Of a DNA stretch of 15,428 nt, positions 1-7,347 are shown piece after piece. Below the pieces are notes generated by a model. It did not search any database. It was not told where the DNA came from and saw only the letters and a list, made by a program, of their open reading frames with translations. Each line of letters begins with the position of its first letter. Within the stretch, counting starts at the first letter, position 1. The DNA comes from Ignavibacteria bacterium (GTDB taxonomy: Bacteria > Bacteroidota > Ignavibacteria > UBA10030 > UBA6906): assembly GCA_029859455.1 (NCBI GenBank), contig JAOUDE010000023.1, positions 1 to 15,428 of the forward strand. The letters are read 5' to 3'. Both the position numbers and the translations under genes were made by a program.

Positions 1-1
1 T

Positions 2-523
2 CAGGACATGTACGGGATGGTCACCCTCTCGATCTCTGAAGCAAAAGATGAACGGGAAGTCGAATTCCACGATTTCTTCGGCAACTCGTTTATTCCGGGA
101 AAACTCAACCGATTCCTTGTGATGCCATTGACATTCGGGATCCAGCGAAGACTGTTCAGAGAGGATATCGTGGACACCTTCCGGCCGTACGTGAACGCGG
201 GGGTTGGTCCGGCGCTAATTTATTCAGCACCCTTCACGGAAATAACGCAGGTCAGTTCCGGGTTTCTCTTTCGGCAGGTAGAGTTTTTTGAGAGTCTCGG
301 CAGGGGTAAAGCCCACTATACTGTCGGCGGATATATCGGGGTCGGGGCGAATTTCGGCAGTGACCGATCCAATCTGTTCGGAGTGAATTTCCGGTACTAC
401 TTTACATACCTGTTCGGCGAAGGGATTCCTTCATTGTATGACTCGGAAACAGGTTTGCCGGCGAAGAATCAGACCAGCTTCGGCGGGTTCTTCATCACGC
501 TGAACGTCGGAATGGTGTACTGA
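2..523 (+). CDS. Outer-membrane beta-barrel protein, 3' end only
   Basis: The reading frame is open from the left edge of the window, so the true start lies outside; 173 residues are visible and the methionines at positions 8 and 17 are probably internal. The visible part alternates polar and hydrophobic or aromatic residues in short strands separated by glycine-rich turns (for example RPYVNAGVGPALIY and GGYIGVGANFG), as in small transmembrane beta-barrels. It ends in FFITLNVGMVY, with a terminal aromatic residue as in the C-terminal signal recognised by the BAM assembly machinery. The expected location is the outer membrane. I cannot assign a specific function: a porin-like or OmpW/OprF-like barrel are both possible. 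The gene converges on uvrA and shares a 129-bp intergenic region with it. The beta-barrel class is fairly safe; the family is unknown. Confidence 0.6.
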   Translation, partial: QDMYGMVTLSISEAKDEREVEFHDFFGNSFIPGKLNRFLVMPLTFGIQRRLFREDIVDTFRPYVNAGVGPALIYSAPFTEITQVSSGFLFRQVEFFESLGRGKAHYTVGGYIGVGANFGSDRSNLFGVNFRYYFTYLFGEGIPSLYDSETGLPAKNQTSFGGFFITLNVGMVY

Positions 524-533
524 CCACCCGGAA

Positions 534-612
534 TTGGCGAAAGGCAGTGGCGCGTCCGGCAGACCTCCCCAAATCCACCGTTGCACCACTGCCTTTCTGT
601 TGTTAGCGCCAA
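534..612 (+). terminator. Nested inverted repeat between convergent genes, probable terminator
   Basis: A perfect 12-bp inner stem (539-550 with 586-597, core AAAGGCAGTGG/CCACTGCCTTT) encloses a 35-nt loop. It is followed on the plus strand by the T-rich CTGTTGTTAG. An outer arm pair, TTGGCG (534-539) and CGCCAA (607-612), flanks it, sharing base 539 with the inner stem. The element starts 10 nt after the stop of the plus-strand barrel gene and lies between two convergent genes, so it probably ends that transcript and may also stop read-through from uvrA. The long loop and imperfect T-tract lower the confidence. Confidence 0.45.
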
Positions 613-652
613 CCAAGATACAACCATGACGAAGGGAATGTCGTGACCCGTG

Positions 653-3523
653 TCACGGAGCGACCTTCCTCTTCTTCCTTCTTGTTCCCTGCTCCTCCCT
701 GATGCCAAGTAAAGGCACCAGGTACTTCCCTGTCAACGATTTTCTATTGAGGGCCACTTCTTCCGGAGTTCCTTCTGCGACAACTGTCCCGCCACCCTCC
801 CCGGCTTCCGGTCCAAGGTCGATGACATGATCCGCGCATTTGATAACGTCCAGATTATGCTCGATGATCACCACCGAGTTGCCGCGGTCAATCAGGGAGT
901 TGAAGCATCGAAGGAGCTTCCTGATATCGTCGAAATGCAGGCCTGTGGTGGGCTCGTCAAACAGGAACAGGGTTGCACCGGAACCTGAGCTGCCGAGGTG
1001 GGCAGCCAGTTTCACTCTCTGTGCCTCTCCCCCCGAGAGTGATGTGGCTGACTGTCCCAGCCGGATGTAGCCGAGGCCGACATCATCGAGCACCTTGAGC
1101 TTCAGAGCGATTCGCCGCCCTTCAGCCTTGCTCCCGAAGAAACCGATCGCCTCGGCAACCGGCATTCCGAGAATATCCGAGATACTCGCTCCGTTCCACT
1201 GAACGTCCAGCACTTCCTTCTGGTACCGGCTTCCCTTGCAGGAGTCGCAGGTGAGATACAGGTCAGCCATGAACTGCATCTCCACCTTGATCACGCCGTC
1301 TCCCTCACATGCCTCACACCGGCCTCCCGGAACATTGAATGAGAAATGGCCCGGTTTGAACCCATGTATCCTTGAAGCGGGAGTCCGGGAAAACAGGGTC
1401 CGGATCAGGTCAAACACTCCGATATAGGTTGCCGGATTGGACCGGGGCGTCCTGCCGATCGGAGATTGATCCACGCTTTCAACCGCAGCAACACTGTCGG
1501 CCCCGGTCACCGCTTCCGTACCCGCTACCGCTTCGCCCTTCAGACGCCGGTGGAGCACGTCAAAGACGAGGGTACTCTTCCCGCTCCCGCTGACGCCGGT
1601 CACGCAGACCATAACGCCAAGCGGGATCGTCACATCGACTCGTTTCAGATTATGGACAGAAGCATTGCGGATCGAGAGAGCTTTCCCATCGGCGTTTCTC
1701 CGCTCCGCCGGTACCGGGATCTCAGCCTCCCCTGAGAGATACGCGCCGGTCAGTGATTCCCTGCTGAGGAGGAGCTGGTCTGGAGTCCCGGCAAAGACGA
1801 TCTCTCCCCCGTGTTCTCCCGCTCCCGGACCGAGGTCAACCAGATAATCAGCAGCCCGGATGATATCCCGATCGTGCTCAACCACGAGGACAGTGTTCCC
1901 GATGTCCCGCAAAGCCTTGAGAATCCCGATCAGTTTCTCATTGTCACGGGGGTGGAGGCCGATGCTCGGCTCGTCAAGCACATAAAAGGCTCCAACCAGA
2001 GAAGAGCCGAGTGATGTCGCAAGATTGATCCGCTGTGACTCCCCTCCGGAAAGCGTGTTCGACAGCCGTTCGAGCGTAAGATAGCCGATTCCGACATCAT
2101 CGAGATACTTCAGACGTCGCCTCAGTTCATCCAGGATCCGTTTCGCCACCTCTCTGTCGTGAGCTGTCAGTTTCAAATCTGTCACGAACTGGAGCGCTTC
2201 GGTCACTGTCATCGCCACAACATCTGATATCCGTCTCCCGCCCACTCTGATATCGAGCGCTTCGGCGCGAAGACGTGACCCCTTACACAGACCGCACTGT
2301 GTATAGCCGCGATACCGGCTGAGCAGAACACGGTAATAGATCTTGTATGATTTTCTTTCGATCCGTTTGAAGAACTTGTATACGCCTTCAAATGTTCCGG
2401 ATCCTTCCAGAACGAAGTCAACTTCTTCCTGTTTGAGTTCGCCGTAAGGGACGTCCAGGCGAATTCCTCTTTTCTCCGCCGCTGCTACCAGCTTCTCCTG
2501 AACAACCGAGAACTTCGGAGTTTTCCATGGCTGCACCACTCCTTGACGAAGCGTTTTCGACCTATCCGGAATCACCAGGTCGAGATCGATCCCGATCGCG
2601 CGGCCGAACCCCTGGCAGTCGGGACACGCACCGACCGGACTATTGAAGGAAAAGAGCCGTGGTTCCGGCTCGGGGTAGGTGATCCGGCATTCAGCGCATG
2701 CGAACTGACGGTTGAAACGAAACGGCGGATTGTCCTCACCCGCAAGAACAACCGCCCAACCGCTACCCGCTGAAAATGCGGTCTCGAGGGAATCGATCAA
2801 CCGGGGATTCTGATCTGACGGCTGAAAGCGGAGTCGATCCACGAGGACGAAGGTATTGTCAAACGACATCCCATCCGGAATCCCGCCGGCGTTGATGTCA
2901 ATCAGCTCGCGGTCATAGAGAAGCCTGAAGAACCCTTCCTTTTTGACGAACGCAACACCTTCGTCGAATCCGCCCTCACCGGTTACCGGGACAGGAAATG
3001 CGATATGCACCTTGAGATCCTCCTCCCCGCCGGATTTGCCTGCTTTGACAGACAGATCGTGCAGAAAGGAAACGACCGATTCTGCTGAATCATGGATCAC
3101 CGTCTTCCCGCAACCCCGGCAGATTGTGCTTCCGATCCGCGCATAGAGCAAACGGAGATAGTCATAAATTTCAGTTGAGGTGGCAACGGTGGACCGCGGG
3201 TTCCGGGTGTTGGTTTTCTGCTCGATCGCCATCGCAGGACCGATCCCTTCCATCGAGTCAAGATCCGGCTTCTCCATCCGTTCCAGAAACTGCCGGGCAT
3301 AGGCCGAAAGCGATTCGACATAGCGGCGCTGACCCTCAGCATAGATCGTGTCGAAGGCAAGGCTCGATTTCCCTGACCCGCTCAGACCGGTCATCACCAC
3401 GAGTTGATTTCTCGGTATCTCGAGGCTGACGTTCTTCAGGTTATGGACCCTGGCTCCCCGGATTGAGAGAACATCCGGGCGGGTTGCAGCGCCCCGGGCG
3501 GGCCCGGGTGTTCGTCGTGGCAT
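653..3523 (-). CDS. uvrA: UvrA, excinuclease ABC subunit A
   Basis: DNA-damage recognition ATPase of nucleotide excision repair. A UvrA dimer with UvrB scans DNA and loads UvrB at bulky lesions for UvrC incision; it is cytoplasmic. The 956 residues are full length for the family (about 940). Seen in order: Walker A GLSGSGKS (46-53), first zinc module C276-x2-C279 / C300-x2-C303, a further CxxC at 410-413, ABC signature LSGGESQ (491-497), Walker B VLDEPS (515-520); then in the second half Walker A GVSGSGKS (643-650), zinc module C736-x2-C739 / C759-x2-C762, signature LSGGEAQ (829-835) and Walker B LFDEPT (854-859). All catalytic motifs are intact. The tail (TRRKKRKVAP) is basic. The ATG start is preceded by AGGGG 12 nt upstream, a weak ribosome site. 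A terminator separates it from the pilus operon and it has its own candidate promoter, so it is probably independent of the pilus genes. Confidence 0.97.
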   Translation of the reverse strand: MPRRTPGPARGAATRPDVLSIRGARVHNLKNVSLEIPRNQLVVMTGLSGSGKSSLAFDTIYAEGQRRYVESLSAYARQFLERMEKPDLDSMEGIGPAMAIEQKTNTRNPRSTVATSTEIYDYLRLLYARIGSTICRGCGKTVIHDSAESVVSFLHDLSVKAGKSGGEEDLKVHIAFPVPVTGEGGFDEGVAFVKKEGFFRLLYDRELIDINAGGIPDGMSFDNTFVLVDRLRFQPSDQNPRLIDSLETAFSAGSGWAVVLAGEDNPPFRFNRQFACAECRITYPEPEPRLFSFNSPVGACPDCQGFGRAIGIDLDLVIPDRSKTLRQGVVQPWKTPKFSVVQEKLVAAAEKRGIRLDVPYGELKQEEVDFVLEGSGTFEGVYKFFKRIERKSYKIYYRVLLSRYRGYTQCGLCKGSRLRAEALDIRVGGRRISDVVAMTVTEALQFVTDLKLTAHDREVAKRILDELRRRLKYLDDVGIGYLTLERLSNTLSGGESQRINLATSLGSSLVGAFYVLDEPSIGLHPRDNEKLIGILKALRDIGNTVLVVEHDRDIIRAADYLVDLGPGAGEHGGEIVFAGTPDQLLLSRESLTGAYLSGEAEIPVPAERRNADGKALSIRNASVHNLKRVDVTIPLGVMVCVTGVSGSGKSTLVFDVLHRRLKGEAVAGTEAVTGADSVAAVESVDQSPIGRTPRSNPATYIGVFDLIRTLFSRTPASRIHGFKPGHFSFNVPGGRCEACEGDGVIKVEMQFMADLYLTCDSCKGSRYQKEVLDVQWNGASISDILGMPVAEAIGFFGSKAEGRRIALKLKVLDDVGLGYIRLGQSATSLSGGEAQRVKLAAHLGSSGSGATLFLFDEPTTGLHFDDIRKLLRCFNSLIDRGNSVVIIEHNLDVIKCADHVIDLGPEAGEGGGTVVAEGTPEEVALNRKSLTGKYLVPLLGIREEQGTRRKKRKVAP

Positions 3524-3549
3524 AGTGTGAGGGGACCCCTGTCGATTAC

Positions 3550-3565
3550 GAAATGGCTAAATTTC
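3550..3565. promoter_or_regulatory. Operator-like dyad in the uvrA promoter region
   Basis: On the minus strand the sequence reads GAAAT-TTAGCC-ATTTC, a perfect 5-bp dyad with a 6-bp spacer. It lies directly downstream of the candidate uvrA -10 box, where a repressor would block initiation. uvrA is an SOS gene under LexA in several bacterial groups, so a LexA-type operator is plausible, but this does not match a LexA consensus I know for certain. A second palindrome, CCTGTT-C-AACAGG, lies upstream of the -35 at 3616-3628. Confidence 0.3.
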
Positions 3566-3594
3566 ATGTTACGTCAAATCGGAAGGAAAATCAA
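3566..3594 (-). promoter_or_regulatory. Candidate sigma-70-type promoter for uvrA
   Basis: Minus-strand -35 TTGATT (3589-3594), 17-bp spacer, -10 TAACAT (3566-3571). Each hexamer matches the consensus at four of six bases and the spacing is ideal. The predicted start is about 35 bp upstream of the uvrA ATG. An overlapping TTGACG lacks a well-placed -10. Confidence 0.45.
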
Positions 3595-3627
3595 TGCGGA
3601 GGCGGAACTCCATTCCCTGTTCAACAG

Positions 3628-3688
3628 GATGAAACGGCATGAAATACAAACGGCCTCTGTTGCAACAGAGGCCGTTCGCCGTTTCATC
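3628..3688 (-). terminator. Intrinsic terminator of the pilus operon, two-tier hairpin
   Basis: A perfect 28-bp palindrome (3649-3676; half-site AACGGCCTCTGTTG) lies 24 nt after the lipoprotein stop codon. In minus-strand RNA it is followed by the T-rich UGUAUUUCAU. An additional perfect 11-bp pair, GATGAAACGGC with GCCGTTTCATC (3628-3638 and 3678-3688), encloses the palindrome. The strong inner stem with a U-rich tract, between the lipoprotein gene and uvrA, supports rho-independent termination. Confidence 0.75.
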
Positions 3689-3700
3689 TCAACCTTACGG

Positions 3701-5164
3701 TTAGTGCAGCGTTCCCACGAAGGATGTGGTGGCGTCGCCGTTCTCTGACTCGACAGAGATCCGGACCGTCACGGTCGTACCGATCGGGTCGTTGATGTCT
3801 GTCGAACCGTCACTCAGGACAAAGGAGAAATCGGTTATTCCCGGCCCTGAGACGAGATAGTCGTCCAGAGTCAGCGAGCCGTCAATCCCGAACGAATTGC
3901 CGACGGTATTGATGGGACAATCCGGACACGGGGGAGGAGGAACTGTCGCTGCGACCGTAATAATTGTCCCCGCGGACAACGGATGACCGAGGTAATCAGA
4001 GACGTTAAAGGTGATCACCTGCGTGCCGCCGTTCGGAATGTCGAACGTTGTCGGTGTAATATTCTTGATTTCGGAGAAGCCGCTCCAGAGAATCAGCGTG
4101 CTGTCCATAACATCCACGCCCGACTCTCCGATCGTGTGTGCGACCACAAAGTGATAGCCGTCGCCCGCCATCGGATCGGCTGCGGCTCCGAGCGGATACG
4201 GATTGCCGCTGATCAGATCAGCGCTTCCCTGGCCGTCATCGTCGGTGTGCACTGCTGCCTGGATCACTCCGGCACTCGAACGGAAGTAGAGCGCCGTCGC
4301 CGGCTGGACAGGGTTGCTGTACTTGTCACCCACGAGCACACTGATCGGGTTCCGCTTACCAAACACGAACAGCAGCGAGGGGAAATTATGCCGTGCCGGT
4401 CCAACCGTGAAATGCGCCTGATCCGGGAAACCGGCATTGATGACGATTCTGATCGGCGAGGTCTCGATCGTCCTTCCACCAACGGTCGCAGAGGCTTTGA
4501 CCTGAGCCACCCCTGACCGGACACCGCTATTGAAGGTAGTGAATGCCTTGCCGAGGGCGCTCGTGGTGACAGTTCTCGGAGAGATATACTCCGCTCCACC
4601 CGGGCCACCAACGATCGTGAAGGTAATGTCGATAGCATTTGCAGCATCGATAGGTAAGCCAAGAGAGTCGCGTGCTTCCCACTCGAGCAGCGCTGTCTCA
4701 AGCCCGCCGACGCCGTACACCGAAACCTCCTGCGGTTCCGCGCTCAGGAAGGCAATCGTCTGGGCAATCCCGCTTCCGCCATCACTGCCGCCACCGCCGA
4801 TGATCGGGGATTTCGCGGTCACATCCACATTCAGCGTCAGAAATGTCGCCGAGTTGACCGTCGTCGTCTCAGTCTTGTCATTGTATCCCGACTTCGTGAA
4901 GACGAGCTCCACGGTCGCGCTGCTGTCCACTTCGAAAGTGAACTCGTAGTATCCCTGATCGTTGGTCACGGTTGTCTTCGACCCGAGCGAAACACTGTTC
5001 GCACGGACACTCACCCCGGCGATCGGAGCCAGCGTCGCGTCATCCGTGACCGTTCCGCCTATTTTTGCTTCCCCCTGGACGGCCGATTGATTGTCATCCT
5101 CACAGCCGGTGACAAGGCCGATCAGTCCAATCGCCACCACCCACGCCAAAATCGTCGATCTCAT
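3701..5164 (-). CDS. Ig-repeat lipoprotein with N-terminal carboxypeptidase-regulatory-like domain
   Basis: 487 residues. The N-terminus is a lipoprotein signal: a charged start, a hydrophobic stretch 5-18 and lipobox LVTGC with the acylated Cys at 21. The next residues are E-D-D; whether the protein is sorted to the outer membrane in this organism cannot be read from the sequence. A carboxypeptidase-regulatory-like beta-sandwich follows at about 33-116 (IGGTVTD...GVSVRA...TNDQGYYEF), then a glycine-rich hinge at 122-132, then three beta-rich Ig-like segments at roughly 135-243, 246-360 and 364-487. The first resembles bacterial Ig/invasin (Big_1) domains: ALLEWEARDSLG, TSALGKAFTTF. A CPDC motif (413-416) sits in a proline-rich loop. 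It is the last gene after the pilus genes, 63 nt behind the secretin stop, with GGGGA 7 nt upstream of the ATG, and is followed by a strong terminator, so it is probably co-transcribed. Likely role by inference: pilus- or secretin-associated surface lipoprotein or adhesin. It has no catalytic motif I recognise. Confidence 0.65.
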   Translation of the reverse strand: MRSTILAWVVAIGLIGLVTGCEDDNQSAVQGEAKIGGTVTDDATLAPIAGVSVRANSVSLGSKTTVTNDQGYYEFTFEVDSSATVELVFTKSGYNDKTETTTVNSATFLTLNVDVTAKSPIIGGGGSDGGSGIAQTIAFLSAEPQEVSVYGVGGLETALLEWEARDSLGLPIDAANAIDITFTIVGGPGGAEYISPRTVTTSALGKAFTTFNSGVRSGVAQVKASATVGGRTIETSPIRIVINAGFPDQAHFTVGPARHNFPSLLFVFGKRNPISVLVGDKYSNPVQPATALYFRSSAGVIQAAVHTDDDGQGSADLISGNPYPLGAAADPMAGDGYHFVVAHTIGESGVDVMDSTLILWSGFSEIKNITPTTFDIPNGGTQVITFNVSDYLGHPLSAGTIITVAATVPPPPCPDCPINTVGNSFGIDGSLTLDDYLVSGPGITDFSFVLSDGSTDINDPIGTTVTVRISVESENGDATTSFVGTLH

Positions 5165-5227
5165 ATGACTATCCCCATTCTGTTCTAGGTTCGCTTCAAC
5201 ACCGCTGAGCCCGAAATACTGATCCTT

Positions 5228-6430
5228 CTAGTTTCCCCCTTTGACACGTCGTTCCTGATCTTCCTTCTCCTTGAGCCAGCGCTCAAAAATCCTGTCATTC
5301 TGCGTCTTCTGTGTAATCCGTTCCTGCAATGTCGGAACGATATCCACTTTCAGAAGGATCACAAGTTCCTTCTTCGTAATCTGCTCTTTTTCATAACCGA
5401 ACAGATACCGAAGACCGAAGAACCAGGGTGGCAAATCCTTCAGGAACGGAATCCCCTGCCTGATATTCGACTTCTCGTTGCTGTAAAGGCCACCGATGAT
5501 TGTCTCTTCGCCATCGAGCAGAAGCAGCTCAGTCTGTGCTGCGGTCTTGTTGACGATCGTCGAGATGGTACTCGGCTGAACCGAGCTCCGCTCCACATCG
5601 ACATCCATATGGACAAAATCAACACCCTGCTCTGTGATGACAACAGGTGTGACCTTGATAATCGTACCGGCGTGGTAGAACCGATCAATCAGGTTTCCGG
5701 CGAAGTCACGCTCCTTGATGGAGAAATCCTGACCAACCTGGATATTCCCCTCTTCCCCGGACCGGACCGTCACCTGGGGTCCTGAAAGGACTTCACCGAG
5801 ATCGTAACTCGAAAACACATTCGCCAGAAAGTCCATGTTGGCAAAGCTGACCTTCGGCGTCAGTCCAACGTCGAAGATCGGTGCTGTTACCTTATCACCG
5901 CCGCTGAAACTCATGTCAAGGTCGTAGTTGGAAGCGCTCTTCATGAACGACCAGTTGATGCCGATTTCGTCCAGCTTCGTGAGATTGACCTCGAAGAAGA
6001 CCGCGGAAATCTTCAGTTCCCGGCTGCTGAATGTCGGACGGTTGACCGTTGGATCCGCACCGGCAACCCCACTTCCCTCAGGCGCCCGGCCGGTCAGCTG
6101 AATATATTTCTCATGCTCGGTGTACCAGAGCCCGTTCTTGTGGCAGATCATTTCCAGCGCGTCGCGCCACTGTCTCGCCTGGACATCGATATTGATCGGC
6201 ATCGTCCGGTTTTCCGGATCGATGATGACCTTTCCGATGAACTGCTGGGAAACCTCGCTGAGTGCAACCAGAGCCCTGTCCAGCGGGGTCGAAGGTGCAA
6301 TCGAAACCAGTTCCTCGGGTGACGTGTGTTCTCTGAATGCCCGTTTTTCCGACGGACTCGTCTGTGCCTGCAGAAACGCGGTTCCTGCAACGACAAGAGA
6401 CAGAACCAGTGCTGTGATTCGAATATTCAT
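5228..6430 (-). CDS. pilQ: Short type IV pilus / type II secretion secretin
   Basis: Outer-membrane secretin forming the gated pore for the pilus. The 400 residues start with a signal peptide (hydrophobic 5-20, probable cleavage after A22). One STN/N0-type domain follows at about 44-115 (TPLDRALVALSE...KVIIDPENRTMPINIDV...WRDALEMICHKNGLWY). The secretin core spans about 137-366, with the conserved stretch EVLSGPQVTVRSGEEGNIQVGQ (starting at 213), the strand ELLLLDGEETIIGGL, and GIPFLKDLPPWFFGLRYLFG, equivalent to the family GVPxLGDIPxLGxLF motif. The C-terminal 34 residues are charged. PilQ and GspD proteins are usually well over 500 residues with two or more N-domains; here the N1-N3/KH-like repeats and AMIN domains are absent. 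The ATG lies 2 nt after the pilO stop, with GAGGT as ribosome site, so translation is coupled. The secretin call is safe; pilus rather than secretion comes from the neighbouring pilT. Confidence 0.85.
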   Translation of the reverse strand: MNIRITALVLSLVVAGTAFLQAQTSPSEKRAFREHTSPEELVSIAPSTPLDRALVALSEVSQQFIGKVIIDPENRTMPINIDVQARQWRDALEMICHKNGLWYTEHEKYIQLTGRAPEGSGVAGADPTVNRPTFSSRELKISAVFFEVNLTKLDEIGINWSFMKSASNYDLDMSFSGGDKVTAPIFDVGLTPKVSFANMDFLANVFSSYDLGEVLSGPQVTVRSGEEGNIQVGQDFSIKERDFAGNLIDRFYHAGTIIKVTPVVITEQGVDFVHMDVDVERSSVQPSTISTIVNKTAAQTELLLLDGEETIIGGLYSNEKSNIRQGIPFLKDLPPWFFGLRYLFGYEKEQITKKELVILLKVDIVPTLQERITQKTQNDRIFERWLKEKEDQERRVKGGN

Positions 6431-6432
6431 GG

Positions 6433-7347
6433 CTACCTCGGCCCCTTTCCACCTTTGTTCACGACAGTTTCATCTGCGCTGTATCTGATCGTCAGTTCGA
6501 CCTTTTCGATGATGCCACCCTTGTTAAGCGTACATTCAATACGGCCGTCTTCCGGAATGACCCGGGTGACATACCCGAGATAGACCTCGTCGCCTTCCGC
6601 CAGCGTTCTGATTCTGTTATCCTGATCCAGGATAAACGCTTTGCCGGGAATCACCGCCTTGAGATCCGAGCGTTCGATTTCCACCAGACCGTCCATGTTC
6701 GGCGGAACATCGGCCCAGATCACCGGAATGAACGGGTCCACCCCGAGATAGTTGGGAATGATCGCCCGTTCTCCCGGGGCGCTGGCAAGTTCCGGCACCT
6801 GGGAAAAGTATGCATGGACAACCATTTCGAATCCGACAACGAAATCACCCGCCTCACCGTCTTTCGGAGGGATTTCGATTCCCTTCGTTTTCATGTCGGT
6901 GATCTTGTAGAGCTTCCGGCCGTTCTCCAGGTACCAGACAAAGCGATACCAGCTGTCGAACGACGCTTCCCCTTTCAGGTTGTAGATATTGTAGCCATAG
7001 TTTTCCTTTTGCTCCGCCCCCTGAAAGATCATGTCGAGCTTGATCTGTCCACTAAGATCGATCAGCCGGCTGAAATAGGCATACGTCTGTGACGAGATGT
7101 CTTCAGCCGGAATGTCCTTTGACCTGTTCTCCCATCGCCCGCGTGCTTCCTCCAGCGTGGTGCTCAGGTCGTTGAAATGGTTCACCAGATTCGGCGTATT
7201 CTGGAGCTCCTCATCGATCCGTTTGACCTCCGTCTCGATCTTCTCCGCTTTCGCGGGGAGATTGAATCCTCTGACATACGTTCCGACACCAACGATCAGG
7301 AAGACCAGGATGCCCAGGATCAGACTATTGCGCGCTTTGTACGACAC
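6433..7347 (-). CDS. pilO: PilO-like alignment protein with a PilP-like C-terminal domain
   Basis: Bitopic inner-membrane protein of the type IV pilus alignment complex. I choose the GTG at 7347 (304 residues): a perfect GGAGG sits 6 nt upstream, and the protein then begins MSYKARNSLILGILVFLIV, a typical short positive N-terminus before a membrane segment. The ATG at 7410 would add 21 residues encoded wholly inside the upstream gene. Seen: membrane helix about 8-25, coiled coil about 33-72, a PilO-type alpha/beta region about 85-185 (TYAYFSRLIDLSGQIKLD, WYRFVWYLENGRKLYKI), then a beta-rich domain 205-292. In the last, KAFILDQDNRIRTLAEGDEV and YLGYVTRVIPEDGRIE resemble the PilP/GspC homology region that contacts the secretin N0 domain. 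This suggests one polypeptide does the work of PilO and PilP. It overlaps the upstream gene by 23 nt and is followed by the secretin after 2 nt. Confidence 0.72.
   Translation of the reverse strand: MSYKARNSLILGILVFLIVGVGTYVRGFNLPAKAEKIETEVKRIDEELQNTPNLVNHFNDLSTTLEEARGRWENRSKDIPAEDISSQTYAYFSRLIDLSGQIKLDMIFQGAEQKENYGYNIYNLKGEASFDSWYRFVWYLENGRKLYKITDMKTKGIEIPPKDGEAGDFVVGFEMVVHAYFSQVPELASAPGERAIIPNYLGVDPFIPVIWADVPPNMDGLVEIERSDLKAVIPGKAFILDQDNRIRTLAEGDEVYLGYVTRVIPEDGRIECTLNKGGIIEKVELTIRYSADETVVNKGGKGPR

Noticed and set aside
642..657. CGTGAC-CCGT-GTCACG hairpin over the uvrA stop codon as terminator
   Set aside because: The stem is perfect but only 6 bp, and no T-tract follows on the minus strand; the 534-612 repeat is the better candidate.
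3983..4516. 177-residue plus-strand open frame antisense to the lipoprotein gene
   Set aside because: Arg/His-rich shadow composition, no domain, and fully covered by a well-supported lipoprotein.
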